Shown piece by piece: positions 1 through 7,876 of a stretch of DNA of 35,409 nucleotides. The stretch is from an uncultured Senegalimassilia sp. (lineage in GTDB: Bacteria > Actinomycetota > Coriobacteriia > Coriobacteriales > Eggerthellaceae): positions 1-35,409 of the forward strand of contig CAKUJT010000014.1 of assembly GCA_934661765.1 (NCBI GenBank). Direction: 5' to 3'. The first letter of the stretch is position 1. The number at the start of each line of letters is the position of its first letter. The notes under the pieces are model-generated. The model was not told the origin of the DNA. It saw nothing but the letters and a program-made list of their open reading frames with translations, and did not search any database. Both the position numbers and the translations under genes were made by a program.

Positions 1-1
1 G

Positions 2-90
2 GTGGTCCGGTGGTCCGGTGGTCCGGTGGTCCGGTGGTCCGGTGGTCCGGTGGTCCGGTGGTCCGGTGGTCCGGTGGTCCGGTGGACCAC
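2..90. repeat. Tandem 8-bp repeat array ending in an inverted copy
   Basis: Ten perfect head-to-tail copies of GTGGTCCG fill 2-81, and the array reaches the window edge, so it may be longer. It ends in an inverted partial copy: GTGGTCC at 74-80 is mirrored by GGACCAC at 84-90 across a 3-bp spacer. It sits about 200 bp upstream of a parA gene whose product begins with a ribbon-helix-helix domain. Proteins of that fold (MetJ, plasmid omega) bind tandem 7-8 bp boxes, so a partition site (parS/parC-like) or autoregulatory operator is likely. Iterons of a replication origin are the alternative. Confidence 0.85.
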
Positions 91-121
91 GATATAATCT
101 GATTTCTCAAATGATTTCAAG

Positions 122-159
122 TTCACACCAGAACGTAATGTAACAATTAATTGTGTGAA
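122..159. promoter_or_regulatory. Nested palindromes upstream of parA
   Basis: A perfect 12-bp palindrome, ACAATTAATTGT (143-154), overlaps the right arm of a wider inverted repeat: TTCACAC at 122-128 against GTGTGAA at 153-159. The region is AT-rich and holds no credible gene. It is a possible protein-binding site for control of parA or for an origin. No specific binder can be named. Confidence 0.35.
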
Positions 160-184
160 TCACTCTAATACATGTTGTAAAAGC

Positions 185-235
185 TTGAATACGGCACTGA
201 TAGTCAGTAAAATAGTCAGTGTGCAGATTCTGCAC
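185..235 (+). promoter_or_regulatory. parAB promoter with overlapping operator-like repeats
   Basis: TTGAAT (185-190) and TAAAAT (208-213) are spaced by 17 bp, a good sigma70-type promoter. The 9-mer ATAGTCAGT occurs twice (200-208 and 212-220), overlapping the -10. An inverted repeat GTGCAG-ATT-CTGCAC (221-235) lies at the expected transcription start. Such placement suggests repression, plausibly by the RHH domain of ParA or by ParB, but the binder is inferred. Confidence 0.55.
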
Positions 236-290
236 AGTCCTCAAATCCAATCGTACATATGTTCGTGTTATGAATTAGACAGGAGCACAA

Positions 291-1292
291 ATGGCCAGCA
301 GGGCAAAGGTGCGCGGCGGAGAAAAGCAACAGCAATCTCTGTCGTTAGGCAGGGAAACCGTAGAAGAACTAGAGAAGGAAGCGGAGCGTCGCGGGCTCAA
401 CAAGTCGCAACTCGCCGACCTGTTGCTGAACGGCCAGCTGACCCAATCCGCCGACAAGCCCACTATCATCTCGATCATGAGCTATAAGGGCGGCGTCGCA
501 AAGACGACCACAAGCACCTGTCTTGCGGTTTGCCTTTCAGAACTAGGCTACAAGGTTCTGGTTATCGACATGGACGGCCAGGGTAACGTCAGCCAAAGCC
601 TGGGTGTGTATGACCCCCGTTCGGAGGAAGCGTGCATTGCTGACGTCCTGTATCAGGCAACGCCGAGCTCTCCGCGTATGTCGCTGAGCGAAGTTATGCG
701 CACGACCGGCTATGAGAACGTTTTTTGCGTACCCTCGAACTTCCGATTTGCGGACGCGGATACTCGATTGAAGGCGGAAATCGCTGGCGGCGTGGACACG
801 CGACTGCTGTACGCGATCGAAGACCTTATCGATGAAACCGCCAGAAGCGGGGAGCAAAAGTTCGATTACATCATCATCGACTGCGGCCCGCGCTTGGACA
901 TGACGACCACGAACGCCATCGTCGCGCTCGAAGCCGGAAACAACGCTTCGCACATCATCATCCCCATCAAGGTAGACGGCTATGCCATCGCAGGCCTTTC
1001 GCAAACAATCGACACGATCAACCGCACGGCAAGGGAACGCCGTCGCTTACCGCAGCATTGGAAGATTCTGCAGACGATGATCGAGCGAAACACCTCCGCG
1101 TACAAATACGGCTGCCAGATGATGAAAGAAGCCATCCCGAACGCCGAGTACTTCAATACGAAGATCGAGAAGAGCACCGTGGTTCCTGAGGCAAGCTTGG
1201 CAATGGAGCCCCTCATCAAGTACGACCCCAACAGCAAGCCTGCGATTTCGTATCGACTGCTGGCCCAGGAAATCGAGGAAATGAATGCCTAG
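291..1292 (+). CDS. parA: ParA-family partition ATPase with N-terminal ribbon-helix-helix
   Basis: A 333-residue ParA/MinD-type ATPase that would drive segregation of the replicon carrying it. Residues 66-73 form the deviant Walker A box (KGGVAKTT), followed by an A' segment (VLVIDMDGQGN) and a Walker B segment (YIIIDCGP). Residues about 13-50 look like a ribbon-helix-helix DNA-binding unit: a short strand (QSLSL), a helix from about 21 to 34, a turn at G35, and a second helix from about 37. Type Ia ParA proteins usually have a helix-turn-helix instead. The start is supported by AGGAG at 281-285, five bases before the ATG. It overlaps parB by 8 bp, so the two are cotranscribed and probably translationally coupled. 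The RHH assignment is by eye; the ATPase family is secure. Confidence 0.93.
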   Translation: MASRAKVRGGEKQQQSLSLGRETVEELEKEAERRGLNKSQLADLLLNGQLTQSADKPTIISIMSYKGGVAKTTTSTCLAVCLSELGYKVLVIDMDGQGNVSQSLGVYDPRSEEACIADVLYQATPSSPRMSLSEVMRTTGYENVFCVPSNFRFADADTRLKAEIAGGVDTRLLYAIEDLIDETARSGEQKFDYIIIDCGPRLDMTTTNAIVALEAGNNASHIIIPIKVDGYAIAGLSQTIDTINRTARERRRLPQHWKILQTMIERNTSAYKYGCQMMKEAIPNAEYFNTKIEKSTVVPEASLAMEPLIKYDPNSKPAISYRLLAQEIEEMNA

Positions 1293-2346
1293 GAACAAGC
1301 TACAAGCCGCTCTTAAGAACAACGGAGGAGCAATCGCCAACGTGACACCGCGTTACGAAAAGCTCACCGATGAGCAAATGCGCCTTGCGGCATTCGAAGC
1401 CAGGGACAACCAAGAAGGCGCCATCACCGACAAGATGGCTAACAGCAATCGTCGAAATACGCTGCTGGCCGAAATGGGCTTTGACTGGTTCGATATTAAC
1501 AACCTAAAGCCGAACCCCAACAACAGCTACACCATCACCGACGAGGACGTGAATAACCTTGCTGGTCTGATTTGGAACAGCAAGGAAGTCGAACCGCTGA
1601 TCCTGCGCGAGACGGAAGACGGCATCCAAATCATCGATGGCGAGCGTCGTTGGCGCGCATGTAAGCTGCTTGCGGAAAAGTATGGCGACGCATGGCGCAT
1701 GGTTCCGGGCAGGTGCCACAAGCTTGGTGCTGTTTCCGACGAACAAGCCAATTTCATCATGCACTCGAGCAATATCGGCCAACGAAACATCAAACCATCG
1801 GAACGCGCTCAGGGCTTCAGGGTTCTAGCAGACAAGCTGGTGGAATGGCGCAAGGATGATCCATCCCTAAAGGGCGTTAACACGAAAACCTACCTTGCAG
1901 AACACTTTGGAGTGTCTGAACGAACCGCTCAGGTATTGCTGAACATAGCAAGAAACCTGTCAAAGGAAGGCAATGATCTGCTGGATGCAGGAAGCATCAC
2001 GCAATCCCAAGCAGAAGCGTTGTCGAAGCTGCCGAGCATACAGCAAGAAAGCGTCATCAACGCGGTTCACACTGGAGAATTGACTGCAGAGGAGATAACA
2101 ACCCTTATTGAAGCAGCAAAAGCCTCCAAGCAAGAACAGCCAATCGAAGAGCTGGTAACAGCCACGCAAACCAAAACACTCGAGAAAGCAGTTCGAAAAC
2201 CGAAAGCAGCCAAAGATGTGAACGGCTACCTGAAAACAGCTAGAAATGCTCTTCGACACGCAGAGAACGCAGAAGGAGAGGCGGATTTCAAGCTACTCGG
2301 TGAAATCAAGGCCTTGGTACGCTCAATTGAAAAATCACTGGACTAA
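1285..2346 (+). CDS. parB: ParB-family centromere-binding protein
   Basis: A 353-residue ParB/Spo0J/Srx-fold protein, the DNA-binding partner of ParA. The N-terminal half has the ParB nuclease-like core with the signature GERRWRA (box II), where arginines contact nucleotide in CTP-binding ParB proteins. A helix-turn-helix follows (TKTYLAEHFGVSERTAQVLL). The C-terminal part is charged and helical and would dimerise. The ATG lies inside the end of parA. The 3' end overlaps the 3' end of the convergent replication gene by 12 bp. Codon use and base composition are more AT-rich than in the genes beyond 4.4 kb. No chromosomal-type parS is visible nearby. Confidence 0.92.
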   Translation: MPRNKLQAALKNNGGAIANVTPRYEKLTDEQMRLAAFEARDNQEGAITDKMANSNRRNTLLAEMGFDWFDINNLKPNPNNSYTITDEDVNNLAGLIWNSKEVEPLILRETEDGIQIIDGERRWRACKLLAEKYGDAWRMVPGRCHKLGAVSDEQANFIMHSSNIGQRNIKPSERAQGFRVLADKLVEWRKDDPSLKGVNTKTYLAEHFGVSERTAQVLLNIARNLSKEGNDLLDAGSITQSQAEALSKLPSIQQESVINAVHTGELTAEEITTLIEAAKASKQEQPIEELVTATQTKTLEKAVRKPKAAKDVNGYLKTARNALRHAENAEGEADFKLLGEIKALVRSIEKSLD

Positions 2347-3870
2347 ACGCCTCGTATAGAGATACCAACGAGCAGCAATGAAGAAACCTTCCCGAACACG
2401 AGTGACAAAAACGCTTGTCGGGAGGGTTTCTGTCATAGATGTCACGAGAACACCCAAGGAAGAAGTAACAAGAATCGGTAGATAAGAGGGTAACAAGCAC
2501 TGCTTAAACTCGTATGACAAAAAATTGCATGCATCTAGTACTTTCTTGTTATAACGGGTGATGTCTATCAAGACTGGACGACGTTGATTTTGCTTGTACG
2601 AGCTAATGACTGCAGCCACAGTCCTAACTGAGCACACAACTTGCTTTGCTATCGAGGCATACGTATACGAACCTTGGCGGAACAAGGCAACAATGCGAGC
2701 GTTTCGTTTCTCGCGCTTTTCTTTGGTTATGCGTTTCGCTTCTTTTCGCAAAATCGATCGTTTCGATTCAAAGAAGTTGACAGCCATCTCCTCTTCAAGC
2801 GACATGCCAAGGAGCTCGCGAAGGCGATGAGCACCGATGAGGTAATATCCTTGCTCGCCGCGCAGATTAGTCACGGAGTTAACCGATTTGACGATTCCGG
2901 CAAGCTCACTTTGGTTAAGTGGATTGATGAAATCGCTGTTGAAACCCTTTAGTTTTCGCAAGGCGATCTCATGTGGGTATACTTGCACGGCCGTGTTGTA
3001 GAACACGAACGACATGAGTTCGCGATTCCCCTCGCAATTGAAGTTGCGAAGCTTCTGAAGCTCGATGATCTTAGCGAGTCGGCTGTTGAGCATCGGCTGG
3101 TAATTCAGGACAGATGAGGTCTTTTTGAACGCACGCCTGAGATTGTGTTTGCGGTCGGTTTCCGTCAAGTGCGTACCTGCGAAGCCGGAAAGCTCCGTCA
3201 AGCTGTACAGTGCATCGAAGGAGTAGTTGGCAAGAGAGGCGAAACGCCCTGCTTTTGCGTTAAAGGTTCCAGGGATGCGGGAAACGCGGGAAACGTCGAA
3301 TGTTGCGCGATCGACCGAAATGCCCTTAATGGGGGAGATGACGGAATCGAGCAACGAGGCCATGCGTTTCTGCACGCTTTCGAAGAGCTTTACGGATTTG
3401 ATGTTGACCTGGCCGTTTGCATTCACTCGGTACGGAATGGACCGAGTGAGAACATAGAACAGCTGTACGCCTCGACCGGAGTCGATGGTCATAGTGGGTT
3501 GAGGGAGGATGCCTTCCCCAACGGCCTTTTGGAGCGTGCTAAGCGTTTGGCTCACGATAGCGCGAGTTTGCTGAAGGTCCTGATCGTGGCAATCGAGATC
3601 GAAGAACAGGGCATTCAGTTGCCTGACTTGCTCTGATTTGCGGCATGCCGAAGTGAACCCGTTGTGGGTCATGTAGTAGGCGGACTTCGTGTTGAAGCCC
3701 ATAGCCGGCAAAGATTCGCTTTTCACCGCGGTGTCCTCCCAGGACCCGCTGGCGTCCGACGAGACCACATAGTAGCTGTTGCGGTCGTCGTGCGTGATGA
3801 GCGTGCGGAAAATCTCCCACTCGCTTCCTTGCACGTGGGGGACCGCCGCACCTACATGTGGTTGAGGCAT
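2335..3870 (-). CDS. Plasmid-type replication protein with primase (AEP-like) domain
   Basis: About 511 residues if it starts at the ATG at 3870, which has GAAGGG about nine bases upstream; an in-frame ATG at 3978 would add 36 residues but lacks that support. The N-terminal half resembles archaeo-eukaryotic primase-like replication proteins of plasmids and integrative elements. It has an acidic metal motif FFDLDCH (aspartates near residues 91 and 93), SGRGVQLFYVL near 131-141, and RIPGTFN near 198-204. The His usual in the second motif is Gln here. A basic helical stretch and a C-terminal helix-turn-helix-like segment (YASIAKQVVCSVRTV) follow. It would start or prime replication of this module. 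It is convergent with parAB and AT-rich relative to the window. The family call is motif-based. Confidence 0.75.
   Translation of the reverse strand: MPQPHVGAAVPHVQGSEWEIFRTLITHDDRNSYYVVSSDASGSWEDTAVKSESLPAMGFNTKSAYYMTHNGFTSACRKSEQVRQLNALFFDLDCHDQDLQQTRAIVSQTLSTLQKAVGEGILPQPTMTIDSGRGVQLFYVLTRSIPYRVNANGQVNIKSVKLFESVQKRMASLLDSVISPIKGISVDRATFDVSRVSRIPGTFNAKAGRFASLANYSFDALYSLTELSGFAGTHLTETDRKHNLRRAFKKTSSVLNYQPMLNSRLAKIIELQKLRNFNCEGNRELMSFVFYNTAVQVYPHEIALRKLKGFNSDFINPLNQSELAGIVKSVNSVTNLRGEQGYYLIGAHRLRELLGMSLEEEMAVNFFESKRSILRKEAKRITKEKREKRNARIVALFRQGSYTYASIAKQVVCSVRTVAAVISSYKQNQRRPVLIDITRYNKKVLDACNFLSYEFKQCLLPSYLPILVTSSLGVLVTSMTETLPTSVFVTRVREGFFIAARWYLYTRRLVQ
2382..2431. other. 14-bp stem-loop at the convergent parB/rep ends
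   Basis: The arms at 2382-2395 and 2418-2431 pair over 14 positions with one G-U or mismatch, around a 22-nt loop. The hairpin lies just after the parB stop and inside the last codons of the opposing replication gene. It has no clear U-run on either strand, so it is only a possible terminator between convergent genes. Confidence 0.4.
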
Positions 3871-3966
3871 ACTGCACCCTTCGCGACCTGCGCAAATGCA
3901 GTCGCTTTCTAGTCGAATGTATTCCGTTTTCGACAATGAAAAAAAGGGTGCAAAAACAAGAACGCC

Positions 3967-3995
3967 TTGTGAGCGCATGTTCTAAGTGGTAAAAT
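3967..3995 (+). promoter_or_regulatory. Promoter of a small RNA antisense to the rep leader
   Basis: TTGTGA (3967-3972) and TAAAAT (3990-3995) are separated by 17 bp, giving an expected start near 4002. No ORF follows; the transcript would meet a strong terminator within about 70 nt. Confidence 0.55.
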
Positions 3996-4001
3996 ATCAC
4001 C

Positions 4002-4068
4002 TGTGAGTGAGTGGTCGATACTTGATCACTTAGGCAACCCCCTAGTTGGCGCTAGGGGGTTCTTTTTT
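4002..4068 (+). ncRNA. Predicted counter-transcribed regulatory RNA of rep
   Basis: This is a predicted RNA of about 66 nt with two stem-loops. The first pairs 4010-4017 with 4023-4030 around a 5-nt loop; the second is the terminator stem. It runs opposite to the rep gene and lies within the probable rep leader (promoter candidate at 4132-4159, rep start at 3870). Antisense RNAs in this position control Rep synthesis and copy number in many theta plasmids. The hairpins and promoter are visible; expression and function are inferred. Confidence 0.5.
4036..4068 (+). terminator. Rho-independent terminator of the small RNA
   Basis: A perfect 10-bp stem (AACCCCCTAG at 4036-4045 with CTAGGGGGTT at 4052-4061), a 6-nt loop and a run of T at 4063-4068. 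On the minus strand no T-run follows the stem, so rep transcription could pass through. Confidence 0.85.
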
Positions 4069-4439
4069 CTGTTGTCGATGCAAGCGGGAGCTATGTTGGC
4101 GCATAGGTATCCACGCTTGTTACTTGCACAGTCTATAACAAGAAACACTTGAATGTCCACATTGTTTTGTTATGAAAACGGGCAAAACGGCTTGATTCGA
4201 CTATGCGTTGGTGGTTGTTGCAAGCATCAAATCGGTGGGAATAGGCTGTAAATCCCCCTTTTCGCCTGGTGTTATGTGCCGCATCGGCTCCGGAGCCCGA
4301 GAAATTGTTGCAACTTGTTTCCGAATGGAAAAATTTTGTTATAGTTTGATGGCCGAACACCGGTTGACGGTGCTCGGTTGCTAGGCTTTAGCGTATGATA
4401 TGCAGTCAAAGATCGCTGGAGTCTGAGAGGAGCCTTGGG
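4069..4439. other. AT-rich intergenic region and upp leader
   Basis: No credible gene is visible. The region holds the candidate rep promoter, a 12-bp palindrome GGCTCCGGAGCC (4286-4297), and a possible upp promoter: TATAGT at 4340-4345 with TTGTTT at 4315-4320, a long 19-bp spacer. A leader hairpin pairs 4353-4361 with 4369-4377 (one mismatch) just before the upp ribosome-binding site. This is also where the AT-rich replicon module gives way to GC-rich chromosome. Confidence 0.45.
4132..4159 (-). promoter_or_regulatory. Candidate rep promoter
   Basis: On the minus strand TGGACA (4159-4154) and TATAGA (4137-4132) are separated by 16 bp, predicting a start near 4125 and a leader of about 255 nt before the rep ATG at 3870. 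That leader would contain the complement of the predicted small RNA. Confidence 0.4.
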
Positions 4440-5090
4440 ATGGAAGAGATGCGATTAACCGATGAGCGCCTGAATGTGCTCGAGCATCCCCTTATCGCGC
4501 ATAAGATGTCGATCATGCGCGATGCATCCACGGCCCCTTCCCAGTTTCGCCAGCTTGTGCACGAAGTTGCCATGCTTGAGGTGTATGAGGCGTCGCGCGA
4601 TTTGCCGACGGAGTCCGTCGAGGTGGATACCCCCTTGCAGCGCACGGTTGGGAAACGGATTGCGGGCGAGAATCTTGCCGTGGTTCCGATCCTGCGTGCG
4701 GGCATGGGCATGCTGGACGGGGTTCTTTCCGCCATACCCTCCGCTGCGGTGGGGGTTCTTGGCATGGAGCGCGATGAGCAGACGCATCAGCCGCACGAGT
4801 ATTACGCGAAGATGCCGAGGGGCATTGCCGACAGGACGGTGTTTTTGATCGATCCCATGTTGGCTACGGGCGGCAGCGCGCTTTCGGCTATCCATTATCT
4901 GCGTGAGCAGGGCGTTCGAGATATCCGGTTCCTGGTGCTGGTGGCTGCTCCCGAAGGGGTTCGCGCCGTTTTGCAGGAGGATCCGAATGTCCGCATTTGG
5001 ACGTGCGCGCTCGACGATGGCCTGAACGATCAGGCATATATCCTTCCCGGTTTGGGTGATGCGGGTGACCGCATCTTCGGCACTTTGTAG
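4440..5090 (+). CDS. upp: Uracil phosphoribosyltransferase
   Basis: A 216-residue cytosolic enzyme of pyrimidine salvage that converts uracil and PRPP to UMP. The type I phosphoribosyltransferase PRPP loop is visible as FLIDPMLATGGSA, and the uracil-binding end as YILPGLGDAGDR near the C-terminus. PILRAGMGM near the middle is also typical of Upp. Length matches the family. The ATG at 4440 is chosen because AGAGGAG (4426-4432) precedes it by seven bases; an in-frame ATG at 4395 would add 15 residues without homology. The next gene starts 8 bp after the stop, so the two are probably cotranscribed. Confidence 0.96.
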   Translation: MEEMRLTDERLNVLEHPLIAHKMSIMRDASTAPSQFRQLVHEVAMLEVYEASRDLPTESVEVDTPLQRTVGKRIAGENLAVVPILRAGMGMLDGVLSAIPSAAVGVLGMERDEQTHQPHEYYAKMPRGIADRTVFLIDPMLATGGSALSAIHYLREQGVRDIRFLVLVAAPEGVRAVLQEDPNVRIWTCALDDGLNDQAYILPGLGDAGDRIFGTL

Positions 5091-5098
5091 GGGGCGCT

Positions 5099-6028
5099 AT
5101 GGAAAACACGCAGCGTCCTATTAGCATCGAAGAGATCGCAACGAAAGCCATGGGGGCATCGCGGCCGGTCATCGGCATCGTGCCGACGTATGACCCCAAC
5201 GAGGGCATCCTTCGTATGAATAACCATTATGCGCAGGCCATCGTCGCTGCGGGAGGGGCGCCGCTGATCGTCCCGTTCACCAGCGATGTCAGCGTGTACG
5301 AGTCTCTGCTGCCGCGCATCGACGGTTTTGTGCTGTCAGGCGGCCAGGATATCAGCCCTGTGCGCTACGGCGGCGATATCACCTACGGAAAGCTTTCCGA
5401 GCTGACGCCCGAGCGCGAGGAAGTGGAGTATCTGCTGCTCAGCTACGCGTATCAGTTTGACTATCCGCTGCTGGGCATCTGCCGCGGCATGCAGATGATC
5501 AATGTGTTCTTCGGAGGCACGTTGTATCTTGATCTGGAAGAGCAGTTCGACGGCATGTGCGCCGCGGACGATGTCCCCGTGCCGGCAGAGGGCGTGCAAA
5601 CGCAATCGGGCGCGCGTGTGAACCATTGGCAGACCAAGGAATACGGGCATCCCACCCATACGGTTTCGATTATGCGCTCGAGCAAGCTCGGTGAGATCCT
5701 GGGCTGCGATTCCGCGGCGGTGAACTCCATGCATCATCAGGGCGTTCGCGCGCTGCCTCCCAATTTGGCGGCTGCCGCCTACGGACCTGATGGCCTGGTG
5801 GAAGGCGTGGAGGCGAAGGATTGCCGCTTCCTTATGGGCGTGCAATGGCATCCCGAGTACTTCGTGGAGGACGGCGGTCATATGGCGCCGTTGTTCCGCG
5901 CCTTGATCGATGAGGCGCGGCAGATGCGCTGTCGCGAGGGACGTTGCCACGATTGTCTGCGCATCGATCGTGAGGAGTGCGACCCGAACGCCGTGTGGCC
6001 TGCGGTCAAGTTCGCTGACTATATCTAG
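5099..6028 (+). CDS. Gamma-glutamyl-gamma-aminobutyrate hydrolase family protein (peptidase C26)
   Basis: A 309-residue class I glutamine-amidotransferase-fold hydrolase, related to PuuD and other C26 enzymes that cut gamma-glutamyl amides. The nucleophile elbow is LLGICRGMQ with Cys128, and the catalytic His-Glu is in GVQWHPEY. An upstream SGGQDI motif near residue 80 fits the oxyanion region. The last ~35 residues carry three closely spaced cysteines (CREGRCHDC) and a fourth shortly after, unusual for C26 and possibly a metal site. It follows upp by 8 bp. No putrescine-degradation neighbours are present, so the substrate is not known. Confidence 0.88.
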   Translation: MENTQRPISIEEIATKAMGASRPVIGIVPTYDPNEGILRMNNHYAQAIVAAGGAPLIVPFTSDVSVYESLLPRIDGFVLSGGQDISPVRYGGDITYGKLSELTPEREEVEYLLLSYAYQFDYPLLGICRGMQMINVFFGGTLYLDLEEQFDGMCAADDVPVPAEGVQTQSGARVNHWQTKEYGHPTHTVSIMRSSKLGEILGCDSAAVNSMHHQGVRALPPNLAAAAYGPDGLVEGVEAKDCRFLMGVQWHPEYFVEDGGHMAPLFRALIDEARQMRCREGRCHDCLRIDREECDPNAVWPAVKFADYI

Positions 6029-6398
6029 CTTGATGGTCGGAGCTGGGGTGTTCGAGGCGTTCCGGATCGTGGGCCCGCCGCGGTTTTCGCGGAAGGCCCA
6101 CGATAAGCTTGCGAGCTGAGTTTTGCTCGAGAATCCGCATGCGGCGCAGGACTGCGCGAGGGCGCGTTTTGCCGCCGATTTTGATGGGCTGCAGTGCCGC
6201 TTTTCGGCAGCGAAGCGGAATCTGCGAAGCCTGCGAGCGTGCTTGTCCGTTAGGCTCTTGGGCGAGCGGTTTATTGCTACGTTGAGCGAAAATCTGCGTA
6301 CGCTTGCGAGCAGCTTCGCCGACGAGTACGACGGATGCTTCGACCATGGTGTGGCACGGGGCTTCGCGATGGCAGGTTGTTTGAAGGAGTAATACCAG
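6029..6398. other. Intergenic region with long hairpin, no credible gene
   Basis: A strong hairpin is formed by 6066-6075 and 6095-6104 (10 bp perfect), extended inside by CCGCG (6078-6082) and CGCGG (6088-6092) around GTTTT. There is no T-run after it, so a classical terminator is doubtful. A reading frame from TTG 6123 to 6392 has no ribosome-binding site and an unconvincing product. AAGGAG at 6384-6389 serves the next gene. Confidence 0.5.
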
Positions 6399-7553
6399 GT
6401 GGATGGTGAAATGCGAGAGCGTGTGCTGGTTGCGATGAGCGGCGGGGTGGACAGCTCCGTTGCAGCGCTGCTGCTTCGCGATGCGGGCTATGATGCAACG
6501 GGCGTCACCATGAAGCTGTTCGACAACGAGGTTGCCGGCGCCGGGGGAGCGTGCGTGGTGGGCGAGAGCACCTGCTGCAGCCAAAGCGATGTGGAGGACG
6601 CCCGTCAGGTGGCGTTCGGGCTGGGGCTCGAGCACTTCACGTTCAACTTCACGGGAACGTTCGGCTGCGAGGTGATCGACCGGTTCTGCGATGCGTACCT
6701 GCGCGGTCGCACGCCGAATCCGTGCATCGACTGCAACAGATATCTGAAGTTCGCCGCTTTGCAGCGCCGCCGCGCGCAGCTTGGCTTCGACTATGTGGCG
6801 ACCGGTCATTATGCCCGCCGGGCGTTCAACGAGCGAACGGGCCGCTTCGAGCTTCGTCGCGGGCTGGATGAGGCGAAAGACCAGAGCTATGTGCTGTATC
6901 ACCTGACGCAAGACGACCTGGCGCATATGCTGTTCCCGTTGGGAGAACTGACGAAACCGCAGGTGAGAGAGCTGGCGGAGAAGCATTCGTTCGGAAACGC
7001 CCACAAGGCGGAAAGCCAGGACATCTGCTTCGTGCCCGATGGGGATTATGCGTCGTTCATTGCGAGGTATATGGGCTTCGGGGACGATGCCGCGCGTGAT
7101 GACGGCAAGGAGCCGACGGTTCCCGCGGCGTTCGAGCCTGGGAACATAGTCGACGTCGACGGCAAGGTGCTTGGGCGGCATAGCGGGCTGGTCCATTACA
7201 CGATAGGGCAGCGCAAGGGCATCGGCATCGCCGCGCCCGAGCCGTTGTATGTGGTGGGCAAGGATGCCGGCAAGAACGTGCTGGTGGTGGGCCCGCGCGG
7301 CGAGTTGGGCGTGCGCGAGGTGCGCGCCGGGGATGTGAACCTGATCTCGGTGGCAGAGCTTGACAAGCCGATGCGCGTTACGGCGAAAACGCATTACCGC
7401 CAACGAGTGCAAGCTGCCGAGGCGGTTATGGAAGGCGATCAGCTGGTGGTTCGCTTCGATGAGCCGGTTGCCCGCCCGGCGGCGGGGCAGTCGCTGGTGC
7501 TCTACGATGGCGACGCCGTTGTGGGCGGCGGCACGATCGAGGCCAGCGAATAA
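6399..7553 (+). CDS. mnmA: tRNA-specific 2-thiouridylase MnmA
   Basis: A 384-residue cytosolic enzyme that places sulfur at C2 of the wobble uridine (s2U34) of tRNAs for Lys, Glu and Gln, using ATP and persulfide sulfur from a cysteine desulfurase relay. The PP-loop SGGVDSS is at residues 14-20. The catalytic cysteines are Cys112 (in NPCIDCNRYLKF, which aligns with the E. coli NP..CN motif) and about Cys210 (ESQDICFV). The C-terminal beta-barrel has HYTIGQRKG. The GTG start at 6399 is preferred because AAGGAG lies nine bases upstream; an ATG at 6411 is too far from it. A cysteine desulfurase and other wobble-uridine genes lie 18-22 kb away in this window. Confidence 0.96.
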   Translation: MDGEMRERVLVAMSGGVDSSVAALLLRDAGYDATGVTMKLFDNEVAGAGGACVVGESTCCSQSDVEDARQVAFGLGLEHFTFNFTGTFGCEVIDRFCDAYLRGRTPNPCIDCNRYLKFAALQRRRAQLGFDYVATGHYARRAFNERTGRFELRRGLDEAKDQSYVLYHLTQDDLAHMLFPLGELTKPQVRELAEKHSFGNAHKAESQDICFVPDGDYASFIARYMGFGDDAARDDGKEPTVPAAFEPGNIVDVDGKVLGRHSGLVHYTIGQRKGIGIAAPEPLYVVGKDAGKNVLVVGPRGELGVREVRAGDVNLISVAELDKPMRVTAKTHYRQRVQAAEAVMEGDQLVVRFDEPVARPAAGQSLVLYDGDAVVGGGTIEASE

Positions 7554-7876
7554 GTTGCTTAGACGGCTTGTTGAGCTGGGGTTTCCAATAGACAGGCTGC
7601 ATTGGGAAAGCGGTTGAGCTGCGTTCTGCAGCTCGGACGTCTGACATAAAAGGTGCGCCGTAAGGGGCTGATTTGGGAACTCCTCCGGAATCAGCCCCTT
7701 CGACTTTGCTGTGCGTCTTCGGGCGCTTCGGCGAGCTGTGTAGACGGCGAAACCTGGTGTCTTCGGCTGTTCGGGTGATCACCTGGGTGATTCGGCTTTC
7801 GGCGGACCTGTTCTTCGTGAGCGAGGCCGTAGGGGGCGGGCTGCCGCGGGAGCATAGGGCAGCTTGACCTGCTGCG
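7554..7876. other. Intergenic region with two inverted repeats
   Basis: No gene is supported. Hairpin A pairs GAGCTGC (7616-7622) with GCAGCTC (7628-7634). Hairpin B is a perfect 12-bp stem (7662-7673 with 7689-7700) around a 15-nt loop. Neither has a T-run. B may stall RNA polymerase after mnmA or be a dispersed repeat; copies elsewhere in the genome cannot be judged from this window. Confidence 0.5.

Noticed and set aside
1..90. CRISPR-like direct repeat array
   Set aside because: The units are 8 bp and contiguous with no spacers, and no cas genes are present.
3145..3636. 163-codon plus-strand frame
   Set aside because: It is antisense to the rep gene, which shows ordered primase-like motifs.
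4353..4435. PyrR-binding attenuator before upp
   Set aside because: The leader hairpin and the AGTCTGAGAGG stretch only loosely resemble a PyrR box, the order does not match the consensus, and there is no terminator T-run.
6123..6392. 89-codon frame before mnmA
   Set aside because: It has a TTG start without a ribosome-binding site and a low-information product, and it overlaps the mnmA ribosome-binding site.
6006..7412. 468-codon minus-strand frame
   Set aside because: It is antisense to mnmA, which is unambiguous; no domain is seen.
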